Origin: Nonlabens sp. MB-3u-79
GTDB lineage: Bacteria > Bacteroidota > Bacteroidia > Flavobacteriales > Flavobacteriaceae
Length of the DNA: 64,000 nucleotides
NCBI RefSeq assembly: GCF_002831625.1
Contig: NZ_CP025116.1
Location: 2,099,501 to 2,163,500, forward strand
Direction: 5' to 3'
The notes under the pieces are model-generated. The model searched no databases, was not told the DNA's origin, and saw nothing but the letters and a program-made list of their open reading frames with translations. The position numbers and the translations under genes were made by a program. This document shows, piece after piece, positions 17,678 through 25,629 of the stretch (position 1 is the first letter of the stretch; every line of letters starts with the position of its first letter).

Positions 17678-18826
17678 CTAATAGGAAACAGTGTCGACAA
17701 TCTCTAGTCCGTAACCTATAATTCCTATGCGCTTGCTTTGCTCAGAATTAGTCATCAACTTGAGTTTGTAGATCTCCAGATCATGAAGGATTTGGGCACC
17801 TATACCGTAGTCTTTGTTGTCTAAATTACGTCTAGGTGCTTTTACACCTCCATTTTCTTGAAGGTCTTTAAGTTCTTCCAACCTGCCCAGCATATTTTCT
17901 GGTTCAAATTGCTGATTGATAAAAACGATAGCGCCTTTTCCTTCTTTGTTTAAAAGATCAAACATCGCATCTATTTTACGGTCCGCATTACTCGTTAGTG
18001 TAGAGAACAGATCGTTATTTACCTGCGTAGAATTCATACGGGTAAGTACGGGCTCTTCTTTTTCCCAGTCGCCTAAAGTTAAAGCAATATGAATCTGATT
18101 ATTAGTCGTTTGTTGATAGGCGCGCAGTCGGTATTCGCCAAAACGCGTCTTTAACATAAAGTCTTCTTTCTTAACGATAAGACTATCGTGCTTCATACGG
18201 TAAGCTACAAGATCTTCAATAGATACCAGTTTGAGATCGTGTTGTTTTGCCACTTCTACAAGTTGAGGAAGACGGGCCATAGTCCCGTTTTCATTCATGA
18301 TCTCTACAATAACTCCTGCAGCTTCATGACCAGCAAGTCTTGCAAAGTCTATAGCAGCCTCTGTGTGACCAGTTCTTCTCAACACACCACCATCTTTTGC
18401 TCTTAATGGGAATATATGACCTGGTTTACTGAAGTCATGAGGTTGTGTGTCTTTGTTAATGATCGCTTGTATGGTTTTTGCTCTATCACTAGCACTTATT
18501 CCTGTAGTTACTCCATGACCTCTTAAATCTACAGAAACAGTAAAGGCTGTCTCCAGAGGATCAGAATTATTAGTGACCATCATGGTAAGTTCTAATTCTT
18601 TACATCTCGATTGTGTAAGAGGAGCACAGATTAAACCACGACCATGAGTAGCCATAAAATTGATCATTTCTGGAGTGACAGATCTTGCACTAGCCAGAAA
18701 ATCACCTTCGTTCTCACGATTTTCATCATCTACCACGATGATGACTTTTCCATTTCTAATATCTTCTATAGCGTCTTCAATACGATCCAACTGTATAGCT
18801 TTTGAAGTTTTTTCTTCGGTAATCAT
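17678..18826 (-). CDS. ribB: 3,4-dihydroxy-2-butanone 4-phosphate synthase with degenerate GTP cyclohydrolase II domain
   Basis: A 382-residue RibBA-shaped protein. The N-terminal domain (about residues 12-210) has the DHBP synthase motifs DDENRENEGDFLASA and RRTGHTEAAIDFARLAG and should convert ribulose 5-phosphate to the four-carbon riboflavin precursor. The C-terminal GTP cyclohydrolase II-like domain lacks the three zinc cysteines and the HSEC signature: the aligned stretch reads VLTRMNSTQVNNDLFSTL (about 260-277), with no CxC afterwards. It is therefore probably inactive for GTP and may be regulatory, as in RibBX-type proteins. The ATG at 18826 is chosen because a TATCTTTG promoter box lies just before it. 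Confidence 0.87.
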   Translation of the reverse strand: MITEEKTSKAIQLDRIEDAIEDIRNGKVIIVVDDENRENEGDFLASARSVTPEMINFMATHGRGLICAPLTQSRCKELELTMMVTNNSDPLETAFTVSVDLRGHGVTTGISASDRAKTIQAIINKDTQPHDFSKPGHIFPLRAKDGGVLRRTGHTEAAIDFARLAGHEAAGVIVEIMNENGTMARLPQLVEVAKQHDLKLVSIEDLVAYRMKHDSLIVKKEDFMLKTRFGEYRLRAYQQTTNNQIHIALTLGDWEKEEPVLTRMNSTQVNNDLFSTLTSNADRKIDAMFDLLNKEGKGAIVFINQQFEPENMLGRLEELKDLQENGGVKAPRRNLDNKDYGIGAQILHDLEIYKLKLMTNSEQSKRIGIIGYGLEIVDTVSY

Positions 18827-18845
18827 AATCCTTAATCCTTTGTTA

Positions 18846-18853
18846 CAAAGATA
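18846..18853 (-). promoter_or_regulatory. TAnnTTTG -7 box of the rib gene
   Basis: TATCTTTG on the minus strand, 19 bases before the ATG at 18826 and directly after the stop of the LptF/G gene. It supports both a separate rib promoter and the downstream start. Confidence 0.55.
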
Positions 18854-18857
18854 AGGA

Positions 18858-20300
18858 TTAAGCCGTTGCACTAGGAGATTTTGGGTGTTTTTTAAACTTT
18901 GCAAAGAGCTTGGTAAAGCTGAATTCGTTACTAAAGATTCCTTGATCTGTGGTGGCTCTGTAGGTAAGGTAAATTCCTATAGGAAAAATAATAAATGTAC
19001 TCATCCATGCTCCAAGCCAGGCGGGGAAAGCATCTTCAGCAGCAGCTTTTTCTGCAAAAATACCTATAAAGTGATAGGTCAGAAAAAATAAGGTAGCTAT
19101 TACGAGGGGCAATCCCATACCTCCTTTTTTTATGATGGCTCCTAATGGTGCACCAATAAAAAACAAGATGACACAGGCAACTCCTAAAACATATTTCTTA
19201 TGAATCTCTATCTCGTGTTTTGCCAGCCTAGATTTTTCTCCTTTTATTTGTGACACTCGATTTTGAACAGCGGCTCGCTGACTGCGCATTTTAGAGGTAG
19301 CCACATCTAAAGCTCTACGTTGGTCAAATATTTTCAGGGAAGTTAATAGGTCTTTAGGGGTCTCTTTTATGGTGTCTAGCTCCACTCTATTATCTAATAC
19401 ACTGGGGGACCAAGTATGATGTTGGTTGTTTCTATAGATTTTGTAATTGTTTGTTAGTGCTAAAGAAAAAGTATCGATGCGATTGTAGAGTTCATTAATA
19501 TTAAGCATTCTATGATTATCAGTGACGGATTCTTCACTGAGATCTACTTTATTCAATTGGGATACATCAATATTTAGCGTGTAACTGTCAAAATAACTTT
19601 TTACAAATGGGGAACTATTTGCCTTTCTTGGCTGGGTGAGGTATAAGTCTTCATAGTAATTGCCTTCTTCTAGAACCAGCTGTATCACGTTAGACTTTAA
19701 AGAACTTTTTAACTCCCCTCGTTTGCTTTTTATAACCGTGTAATTACCGTTTTTACTAGGGTTCTTTTTATGTATGATGACATCGTTCAAGAATTCACCG
19801 TTTTCGCCAGACTTTTTGGCTACTTTAATATTGATATCGCCTAATTGATTGAAGGTACCCTCACTTATCGCCATAGCCGGTTTCATCTTAGCAATATTAC
19901 CACGCAAGTTTCTTTGTTTTAAATACCCCCAAGGAATAACAGAATTAGCAAACAGAAATGAGGTAATCCCGATCCCTAGAATAACAACGGTTAGCGATCT
20001 CATGGCTCTTTGCAGAGAAATACCATTAGACTTCATTGCCGCAAATTCATAGTTCTCTGCCATACTCCCAAAAACCAAAATCGCCGCCAGTAATACACTT
20101 AAAGGTAGTGCGATAGGCACAGCTACTGGAGTAGAGTAGTAAAGAAATTTTACAATCGTTATCACGTCTAGGTCTTTTCCTGCCAGCTCTTTAATGTATA
20201 ACCATATCGCTTGTAGAATAAGAATAAACATTAACACAACAAAGACGCTTAAAAACGTCTTTATGTATTGAGTCAATATGTAACGATCTAATATCTTCAA
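18858..20300 (-). CDS. LptF/LptG family LPS export permease
   Basis: A 480-residue inner-membrane permease of the YjgP/YjgQ family. With LptB it forms the ABC transporter that pulls LPS from the inner membrane. Three N-terminal membrane helices (about residues 12-32, 56-78, 100-118) are followed by a periplasmic jellyroll domain (about 135-340) and three C-terminal helices (about 365-455). The N-terminal DRYILTQYIKTFL and KIRE-like elements are typical. The start is TTG at 20300, which gives the conserved MKILDRYI opening. It is downstream of lolA and ftsK on the same strand. Confidence 0.9.
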   Translation of the reverse strand: MKILDRYILTQYIKTFLSVFVVLMFILILQAIWLYIKELAGKDLDVITIVKFLYYSTPVAVPIALPLSVLLAAILVFGSMAENYEFAAMKSNGISLQRAMRSLTVVILGIGITSFLFANSVIPWGYLKQRNLRGNIAKMKPAMAISEGTFNQLGDINIKVAKKSGENGEFLNDVIIHKKNPSKNGNYTVIKSKRGELKSSLKSNVIQLVLEEGNYYEDLYLTQPRKANSSPFVKSYFDSYTLNIDVSQLNKVDLSEESVTDNHRMLNINELYNRIDTFSLALTNNYKIYRNNQHHTWSPSVLDNRVELDTIKETPKDLLTSLKIFDQRRALDVATSKMRSQRAAVQNRVSQIKGEKSRLAKHEIEIHKKYVLGVACVILFFIGAPLGAIIKKGGMGLPLVIATLFFLTYHFIGIFAEKAAAEDAFPAWLGAWMSTFIIFPIGIYLTYRATTDQGIFSNEFSFTKLFAKFKKHPKSPSATA

Positions 20301-20346
20301 ATTATATCGAGTAGTAAAGGTTCAAGTAATTCATGATAAATGGAAA

Positions 20347-20991
20347 TTAGTTCATTTCTTGAATAACCCAATTTTGATATTGAGACGCATCAAAGGTAAA
20401 GGAGCTCTTAGGTAATGGCTCGTTTGTTTTTAAAGATTTCAAAGTAAATGTAGCTACAGTTCCAGAGTTTTCTGTGATGATCGCTTTTTTGATATGCTTT
20501 GTATTTACATCTATTCCTAATAAAACACTCTTGTATTCAGAATTAGATTTAATGGGCGTTAATTTTATAAATTGTATTTTTCTTCCGCCTTCGTTTTGAA
20601 TGATATCCCATTTTTTGGTGTATCCTTTCTCATAAAAAGTAAGGATGTTAGAAGGAGTGATCATTTGATTCCCATTTGTACTCACTTTAGAAATCGTTAC
20701 CTGCTGATCTTCAGAATTAACAGCATATTGCTTTTTACCATCAAATATGTAGGTAGTTCCTAAAAAGTTGACATGGTATTTTTGACCAGCCATCGTTGCA
20801 TCACCTTGCACATCCATATCAGTGCCGGATTTAGGATTCCTGAAATTTCCTTTATAGGTGAAGGATACGTTGTTGTAGGACTTGAATTTCTGTGCTACTT
20901 CATGGAGTAATTTATCTGCTTGAGCGTCTTGTGCTGTTGCCGCTTTCGCGAAAGCGAAAACCATAAAAACAGATAGGATATAATTTTTCAT
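20347..20991 (-). CDS. lolA: Outer-membrane lipoprotein carrier protein LolA family
   Basis: A 214-residue periplasmic protein with signal peptide MKNYILSVFMVFAFAKAATA (cleavage after Ala20). The mature part has the LolA-type half-barrel pattern: FKSYNNVSFTYKGNF, DVQGDATMAGQKYHVNF, and a long hydrophobic beta-region ending in SSFTFDASQY. LolA shuttles lipoproteins from the inner to the outer membrane, which fits the many lipoproteins in this window. Unusually, the 16-bp palindrome encodes part of the signal peptide (AFAKA). The ATG lies 10 bases after the ftsK stop, so the two are probably co-transcribed. Confidence 0.88.
   Translation of the reverse strand: MKNYILSVFMVFAFAKAATAQDAQADKLLHEVAQKFKSYNNVSFTYKGNFRNPKSGTDMDVQGDATMAGQKYHVNFLGTTYIFDGKKQYAVNSEDQQVTISKVSTNGNQMITPSNILTFYEKGYTKKWDIIQNEGGRKIQFIKLTPIKSNSEYKSVLLGIDVNTKHIKKAIITENSGTVATFTLKSLKTNEPLPKSSFTFDASQYQNWVIQEMN
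20941..20956. repeat. Palindrome copy 3 (in lolA signal peptide)
   Basis: Full 16-base match; read as AFAKA at the end of the hydrophobic core of the LolA signal peptide. Confidence 0.95.
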
Positions 20992-21000
20992 TGTGTGACT

Positions 21001-23436
21001 TTAATTGTTGCTTTCTTCATTTAAAAATACTTCTAGAGAGGCGAGATCTGGAATTATAACTTGTCTCGCTTTACTTCCTTCAAAACCACCTACAATACCA
21101 GCCGCTTCCAGTTGATCGATAATTCGACCAGCACGATTGTAACCCAGTTTCAATTTACGCTGCAATAATGAGGCGCTACCTTGCTGGGCAATGACTATAA
21201 TTTCTGCAGCTTCTTTGAATTTTGCATCTCTCTCTTCTATATTATTATCAATACCTATGCCACCCTCTTCACCTACATACTCCGGAAGTAAATGTGCATC
21301 AGGATAAGCTTTTTGTCCACCTATAAAGTCTGTTATTTTCTCTACTTCTGGAGTGTCTACAAAAGCGCATTGAATCCGTATCAATTCATTTCCAGCAGTA
21401 TACAGCATGTCTCCTCGACCTATCAATTGGTCTGCGCCACCGCTGTCTAGAATGGTACGAGAATCCACTTTTTGCATTACTCTAAAAGAAATTCTAGCAG
21501 GGAAGTTGGCCTTTATCATACCTGTAATTACATTAACTGAAGGACGCTGCGTCGCGATGATCAAGTGAATCCCTATGGCACGAGCGAGTTGCGCCAGTCT
21601 AGCAATAGGAGTTTCTACCTCTTTACCAGCGGTCATGATCAAGTCAGCAAACTCATCTACTACCAGTACGATGTAAGGCAAGTACTTATGACCGTTTGCA
21701 GGATTGAGTTTACGCGCTTTAAATTTAGTGTTGTATTCTTTGATATTACGACACATCGCATCTTTAAGAATATCATAACGCTGATCCATCTCAATACATA
21801 GACTATTCAAGGTGTTGATCACCTTAGAATTGTCAGTGATAATAGCCTCTTCACTGTCCGGTAATTTGGCCAGATAATGTCTTTCTATTTTGTTGAACAA
21901 AGTCAATTCTACTTTTTTAGGATCGACGAGTACAAACTTAACTTCGGCAGGATGTTTAGAATAGAGTAGGGAAGTAAGAATCGCATTCAGACCTACAGAC
22001 TTTCCTTGTCCTGTTGCTCCAGCCATAAGCAGGTGAGGCATTTTAGCAAGGTCAACTACAAAGGTTTCATTAGATATGGTTTTTCCAAAAGCTATGGGTA
22101 ATTCCATTTCGGCATTTTGGAACTTTGGTGATGCAATTACAGATCGCATGGATACTATAGATGGGTCTCTATTAGGCACTTCAATACCTATGGTTCCTTT
22201 TCCTGGAATAGGAGCGATGATACGTATCCCTAGAGCAGCCAGAGATAAAGCAATATCATCTTCTAAGTTTTTAATTTTTGAAATTCGTATTCCCGCTTCA
22301 GGAACGATTTCATAAAGTGTTACGGTGGGTCCTACGGTAGCACTAATCTTTGCGATACCAATTTTATAGTTCTTAAGAGTTTCTACAATACGGTCTTTAT
22401 TGACTTGCAGTTCTTCTTCATTAATGGTAATGGTTTTTCCTTTGGTATAATCTTTTAAAAGATCAATAGGCGGGAATTGAAAATTGCTCAATTCTAAAGT
22501 AGGATCAAACTCGCCAAAGTCCTCTACTAGTTTAGAGGCCTTACTATCAATCATCTCTTCTTCATCGATGATTTGCTCGATTTCCATTCCTATATCGTTC
22601 TCATCTTTTGGAGCAACGGTTTTTTTAAGGACTGGTTCTGATGCAATCTCTTCCTCTGGAATAGAGATTTCCATAGGGCTTTCTGAAAGATCTAAAGAAG
22701 AGTCAGGATCTGCTTCCGTTTCATCATCATTTCCAGAGCTACCTTCCAAAGTTGCTTTTTTCCAATCACTTTCTTCATCTGTAGTTTCTATATCTTCAAA
22801 ACCTTCTTTAACTTCAGATGCTTTCTTAGAAAAATAAGCACTGATGCGTTCTGGAGTTAATTTTAGTCGCAATACCAAATAAACAATAGCAATAAACACC
22901 ATCACGAGTATGGCACCTAGCAATCCTAAATAATCTTGTAGAAAGTCATTGAGTTCATAGCCTACTTTCCCACCCAATAAGGTATTGGTTTTATGAAAAA
23001 AGCCGAAAAAGACAGAAGTCCACACCAGCAATAAAAGTCCCCAAAACCATAGATTGGAAATCCGCTTTCGCGAAAGCGAGAACGCACTATTACCGCTAGC
23101 AAATAAAAATATCCCAGAAATAATAGTGAGTATCGCAATAGAAAAGGCGGGGATTCCAAAACCTTTATAGATAAAAACATCTCCTAACCAGGCACCCAGT
23201 TGGCTGATCCAGTTCTTAGTTGGTGTGGTGCGCGCTCCTAATTCCTGTAACACACTTTGATCTTGCGTTCCTGTAAATAAATAAGAGATAAAAGAAAAAA
23301 GCAATAGCAAACCTATTACTACTAGCGCACTTCCTATGATTACTTCTTGTAATCTATTAAGCTTTAAACTAGGTAGCTGTAATGGCTTTTTAGTTTTTGC
23401 AGTAGTTTTCTTGGATGTAGTTTTTTTACTCGTCAT
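21001..23436 (-). CDS. ftsK: DNA translocase FtsK/SpoIIIE
   Basis: An 811-residue septal DNA pump that moves chromosome ends and supports dimer resolution. A basic N-terminus leads into four membrane helices (about residues 30-190), then an acidic linker (about 205-330). The motor domain has Walker A MAGATGQGKSVGLN (about 470), Walker B YIVLVVDEFADLI, and the ATQRPSVNVITG motif. A winged-helix gamma domain (GSASLLQRKLKLGYNRAGR, about 750) reads polar DNA motifs. The linker is short compared with E. coli FtsK. One copy of the dispersed palindrome lies in the membrane-domain codons (LSRKR). A TATTTTTG box lies 17 bases upstream of the ATG. Confidence 0.95.
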   Translation of the reverse strand: MTSKKTTSKKTTAKTKKPLQLPSLKLNRLQEVIIGSALVVIGLLLLFSFISYLFTGTQDQSVLQELGARTTPTKNWISQLGAWLGDVFIYKGFGIPAFSIAILTIISGIFLFASGNSAFSLSRKRISNLWFWGLLLLVWTSVFFGFFHKTNTLLGGKVGYELNDFLQDYLGLLGAILVMVFIAIVYLVLRLKLTPERISAYFSKKASEVKEGFEDIETTDEESDWKKATLEGSSGNDDETEADPDSSLDLSESPMEISIPEEEIASEPVLKKTVAPKDENDIGMEIEQIIDEEEMIDSKASKLVEDFGEFDPTLELSNFQFPPIDLLKDYTKGKTITINEEELQVNKDRIVETLKNYKIGIAKISATVGPTVTLYEIVPEAGIRISKIKNLEDDIALSLAALGIRIIAPIPGKGTIGIEVPNRDPSIVSMRSVIASPKFQNAEMELPIAFGKTISNETFVVDLAKMPHLLMAGATGQGKSVGLNAILTSLLYSKHPAEVKFVLVDPKKVELTLFNKIERHYLAKLPDSEEAIITDNSKVINTLNSLCIEMDQRYDILKDAMCRNIKEYNTKFKARKLNPANGHKYLPYIVLVVDEFADLIMTAGKEVETPIARLAQLARAIGIHLIIATQRPSVNVITGMIKANFPARISFRVMQKVDSRTILDSGGADQLIGRGDMLYTAGNELIRIQCAFVDTPEVEKITDFIGGQKAYPDAHLLPEYVGEEGGIGIDNNIEERDAKFKEAAEIIVIAQQGSASLLQRKLKLGYNRAGRIIDQLEAAGIVGGFEGSKARQVIIPDLASLEVFLNEESNN
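23063..23078. repeat. Palindrome copy 4 (in ftsK)
   Basis: Full 16-base match, read as LSRKR in a loop between membrane helices of FtsK. Confidence 0.95.
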
Positions 23437-23453
23437 GTGTTATAGTGAACGAG

Positions 23454-23461
23454 CAAAAATA
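23454..23461 (-). promoter_or_regulatory. TAnnTTTG -7 box of ftsK
   Basis: TATTTTTG on the minus strand, 17 bases before the ftsK ATG. No clear -33 TTG is present. Confidence 0.45.
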
Positions 23462-23616
23462 AGAATATTGCGCGGTAATGAAGTTAGTAGTTGTTAGTTA
23501 TTAGTTAACAGAGCTATTATCGGTTTAAATACGAAGAGTTTTTGAAAAAACGGCTTAATCTAAAGTATCGATTTTAGGCATGAGGTGATGGTTATGAGGG
23601 ATTTGGTTTTTCAATT

Positions 23617-23640
23617 AAAAAAAAGCCGACTTCAGTCGGC
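23617..23640 (-). terminator. Terminator hairpin at the edge of repeat array 1
   Basis: On the minus strand GCCGACT-GA-AGTCGGC is followed by eight T. It could end transcription coming from the tpx-dgkA side before ftsK. The hairpin is the first B-type hairpin of the array, so the terminator and the repeat are the same DNA. Confidence 0.65.
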
Positions 23641-23918
23641 GCAAATAAAAAGAACACCTCAGGTGACACAACAATTCATAGGGGCAGAATTCATTCCGCT
23701 CTTCAGTCGGCGCAAATAAAAAGAACACCGCAGGTGACACTACAATTCATAGGGGCGGAATTCATTCCGCTCTTCTTCAGTCGGCGCAAATAAAAAGAAC
23801 ACCTCAGGTGACACAACAATTCAAAGGGGCGGAAATCATTCCGCCCTTCTTCAGTCGGCGCAAACAAAAAGAACACCTCAGGTGACAAAACAATTCAAAG
23901 GGGCGGAAATCATTCCTT
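23625..23918 (-). repeat. Tandem repeat array 1: four units of 71-74 bp with two hairpins each
   Basis: Units begin at about 23631, 23702, 23776 and 23850. Read on the minus strand each holds hairpin A (GCGGAATGAATTCCGC or variants), a spacer with CACCTGAGGTG then TTCTTTTTATTT, and hairpin B (GCCGACTGAAGTCGGC, shortened in some units). Unit ends vary by small indels, which points to older divergence than in array 2 at 43813. It lies between dgkA and ftsK. No coding function is seen. Confidence 0.88.
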
Positions 23919-24071
23919 AAGAATTACATACAAATCAATTTAATAAAGCATTTCCCTTTTTTAAAGGGAAAACAGAGCTTGTGCCGATGAATATCGGTAT
24001 TGACAACGATCTTGGCTATGCCAAGAGAGCAACCAAAAGGGTTTTGCGGTTGCCTTAAAAAAAAGTCTTTT
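23919..24071. repeat. Gap with four consecutive inverted repeats downstream of dgkA
   Basis: Four separate hairpins follow one another: TTTCCCTTT/AAAGGGAAA (23951-23971), CCGAT/ATCGG (23984-23997), CTTGGC/GCCAAG (24011-24025) and GCAACC/GGTTGC (24029-24053). The last is flanked by an A8 run at 24057-24064, which reads as T8 on the minus strand between dgkA and the hairpin. No gene is seen. Confidence 0.5.
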
Positions 24072-24449
24072 CTATTGAAAAAGTTGTTGAATATAAGGAA
24101 CATAAATAATCAATCCCACAACGCTAGAAGCGATGGCGGTCATGACAACAGCGCCTGCAGCTATGTCTTTAATGTGACCTATTTTCTTATGAAAATCAGG
24201 ATGAATAAAGTCGGCAATAGCCTCTGCGGTAGTATTCATGCCTTCAAGGCCCATGATGAGCCCAATACAAAGGGTTTGTGCGATCCATTCTGTAGCACTA
24301 ATCTCAAAGTAAAAACCCGCAATAGTCATCACTATGGCTATTGCGGCTTGGACTTGAATACTGGCTTCGGTGCGTAGAAGGGTCAGGGCTCCCTTGGAAG
24401 CGTATCCCATAGCCTTCCATCTACCCCTTAAGAATTTAGTAAAGTTCAA
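24072..24449 (-). CDS. dgkA: Diacylglycerol kinase family protein (DgkA type)
   Basis: A 125-residue integral membrane protein with three predicted helices (about residues 28-46, 52-72, 95-118). The family signature is visible as EGMNTTAEAIADFIHPDFHKKIGHIKDIAAGAVV (about 68-101, core motif NTTAEAIAD and KDIAAGAV). Members phosphorylate diacylglycerol or undecaprenol at the inner membrane. The gene follows tpx with no gap, suggesting an operon. Whether it prefers a lipid or undecaprenol is not decided by sequence. Confidence 0.9.
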   Translation of the reverse strand: MNFTKFLRGRWKAMGYASKGALTLLRTEASIQVQAAIAIVMTIAGFYFEISATEWIAQTLCIGLIMGLEGMNTTAEAIADFIHPDFHKKIGHIKDIAAGAVVMTAIASSVVGLIIYVPYIQQLFQ

Positions 24450-24950
24450 TTACAAAAGTGTTTTAAGAGCTTCTAGATAGTTAGGTTCATCTGCAATTTC
24501 TGCAACTTGCTCGTTGTAGATCACTTTTCCTTCTTCATCAAGAACAACTACTGCTCTAGAGTGAAATCCTGCAAGGGGACCAGAGGTCATGGTCAATCCG
24601 TAATCTGCTCCAAAAGAACCTTCAATAACATCACTTAGGTTTTCTACATTTTCCAGTTCTTCATCACTAGCAAAACGCTTTTGTGCAAAAGGGGTATCTC
24701 TTGAAATACACAAAACCGCTGTGTTATCTAGTTGTGTAGCTCTTGTATTAAAGTTCTTTACTGATGTAGCACAAACGTCTGTGTCAATACTAGGAAAGAT
24801 GTTCATGATGACACGTTTTCCTTTGTAGTCTTTTAAAGAAGCTTCAGATAGATCTGTTTTTTTTAGTTTGAAGTCAGGTGCCTGAGTTCCTACTGCTGGA
24901 AGAGTGCCGCTGGTGGAGATTTCATTTCCTCCTATAGTGATAGTTGCCAT
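24450..24950 (-). CDS. tpx: Thiol peroxidase
   Basis: A 166-residue atypical 2-Cys peroxiredoxin that reduces peroxides using thioredoxin. The start MATITIGGNEISTSG at 24950 is chosen over an in-frame start nine codons earlier because it matches the family and because a TAACTTTG promoter box lies at 24975-24982. The peroxidatic Cys is in SIDTDVCATSVKNFN (about 60) and the resolving Cys in VLCISRDTPFAQKRF (about 94). It lies in the same minus-strand group as a membrane cytochrome c, across from an OxyR-type regulator, so it may belong to a peroxide-response unit. Confidence 0.93.
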   Translation of the reverse strand: MATITIGGNEISTSGTLPAVGTQAPDFKLKKTDLSEASLKDYKGKRVIMNIFPSIDTDVCATSVKNFNTRATQLDNTAVLCISRDTPFAQKRFASDEELENVENLSDVIEGSFGADYGLTMTSGPLAGFHSRAVVVLDEEGKVIYNEQVAEIADEPNYLEALKTLL

Positions 24951-24974
24951 GGTGTTGGTTTTAAATTTAAAAGT

Positions 24975-24982
24975 CAAAGTTA
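24975..24982 (-). promoter_or_regulatory. TAnnTTTG -7 box of tpx
   Basis: TAACTTTG on the minus strand, 24 bases before the tpx ATG. Confidence 0.5.
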
Positions 24983-25019
24983 CAATTAACCTTAAGATGC
25001 TTTTTTAATGTCTTGTTAA

Positions 25020-25466
25020 TTATTTAGGCAGCTCCACCCATGACAGGATAGCGTCTACATCTTCAGTTGAAAGTTGAGGGAACGCATTCATATTAGATTG
25101 CTTGTACTCCTTATAAATGGCAACTGCTTGCGCATCCCCAGATTGGATCATCGCTGTACTGTTATAGACCCAGGTGTAGATCCATTCCATCTCTCTACGC
25201 TGGGTGACGCCATGTAAAGCCGGTCCTACTGCTTTTTTATATTTTTTATGACAAGAAGCGCAATTGGCGTTAAAAATGGACTTTCCTAATTCTTGTTGTT
25301 CTGTTAAGGCTATTTTTGGAGTGCTGTCAATTATTTCAACAGGAGCTTGAATCGCATATCGTTGCTGCTTATGGGCCACTAAAAATGCAGTACAAAAAAT
25401 GACTGTAATCATTGCGAGAATAAGTCCAGAAATGATACCTAGGGAACGAGAAAGTTCGTTAAACAT
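25020..25466 (-). CDS. Membrane-anchored c-type cytochrome
   Basis: A 148-residue protein with one N-terminal hydrophobic helix (about residues 10-32), likely an uncleaved anchor, and a single cytochrome c domain. The heme motif CASCH lies near residue 70 (FNANCASCHKKYKKAVGPAL), with a downstream Met in NMNAFPQL as possible sixth ligand. Such proteins carry electrons at the periplasmic face of the inner membrane. It is transcribed divergently from the OxyR-type gene. The 15-base palindrome copy lies in the shared upstream region. Confidence 0.87.
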   Translation of the reverse strand: MFNELSRSLGIISGLILAMITVIFCTAFLVAHKQQRYAIQAPVEIIDSTPKIALTEQQELGKSIFNANCASCHKKYKKAVGPALHGVTQRREMEWIYTWVYNSTAMIQSGDAQAVAIYKEYKQSNMNAFPQLSTEDVDAILSWVELPK

Positions 25467-25503
25467 ACGTAAAGGATTTTATAAGTTTTATTTGTGCTAA
25501 GCT

Positions 25504-25518
25504 CGCTTTCGCGAAAGC
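25504..25518. repeat. Palindrome copy 5 (between cytochrome c and oxyR-type gene)
   Basis: CGCTTTCGCGAAAGC followed by A. It lies 38 bases before the cytochrome c ATG in a divergent promoter region. Confidence 0.9.
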
Positions 25519-25606
25519 AAACCAACTCTTATAAATATAATATCCAAACCTTATTTTATAAAATAAATACTCACTTATCGCAATAGATAAATCCAATGAC
25601 ATGCCT

Positions 25607-25614
25607 TATTTTTG
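25607..25614 (+). promoter_or_regulatory. TAnnTTTG -7 box of the oxyR-type gene
   Basis: TATTTTTG, 15 bases before the ATG at 25630. Confidence 0.5.
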
Positions 25615-25629
25615 TAGAAAATATCTATC

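Noticed and set aside
23703..23888. 61-codon minus-strand frame in array 1
   Set aside because: It follows the 74-base repeat, loses frame at unit boundaries and has no protein-like features.
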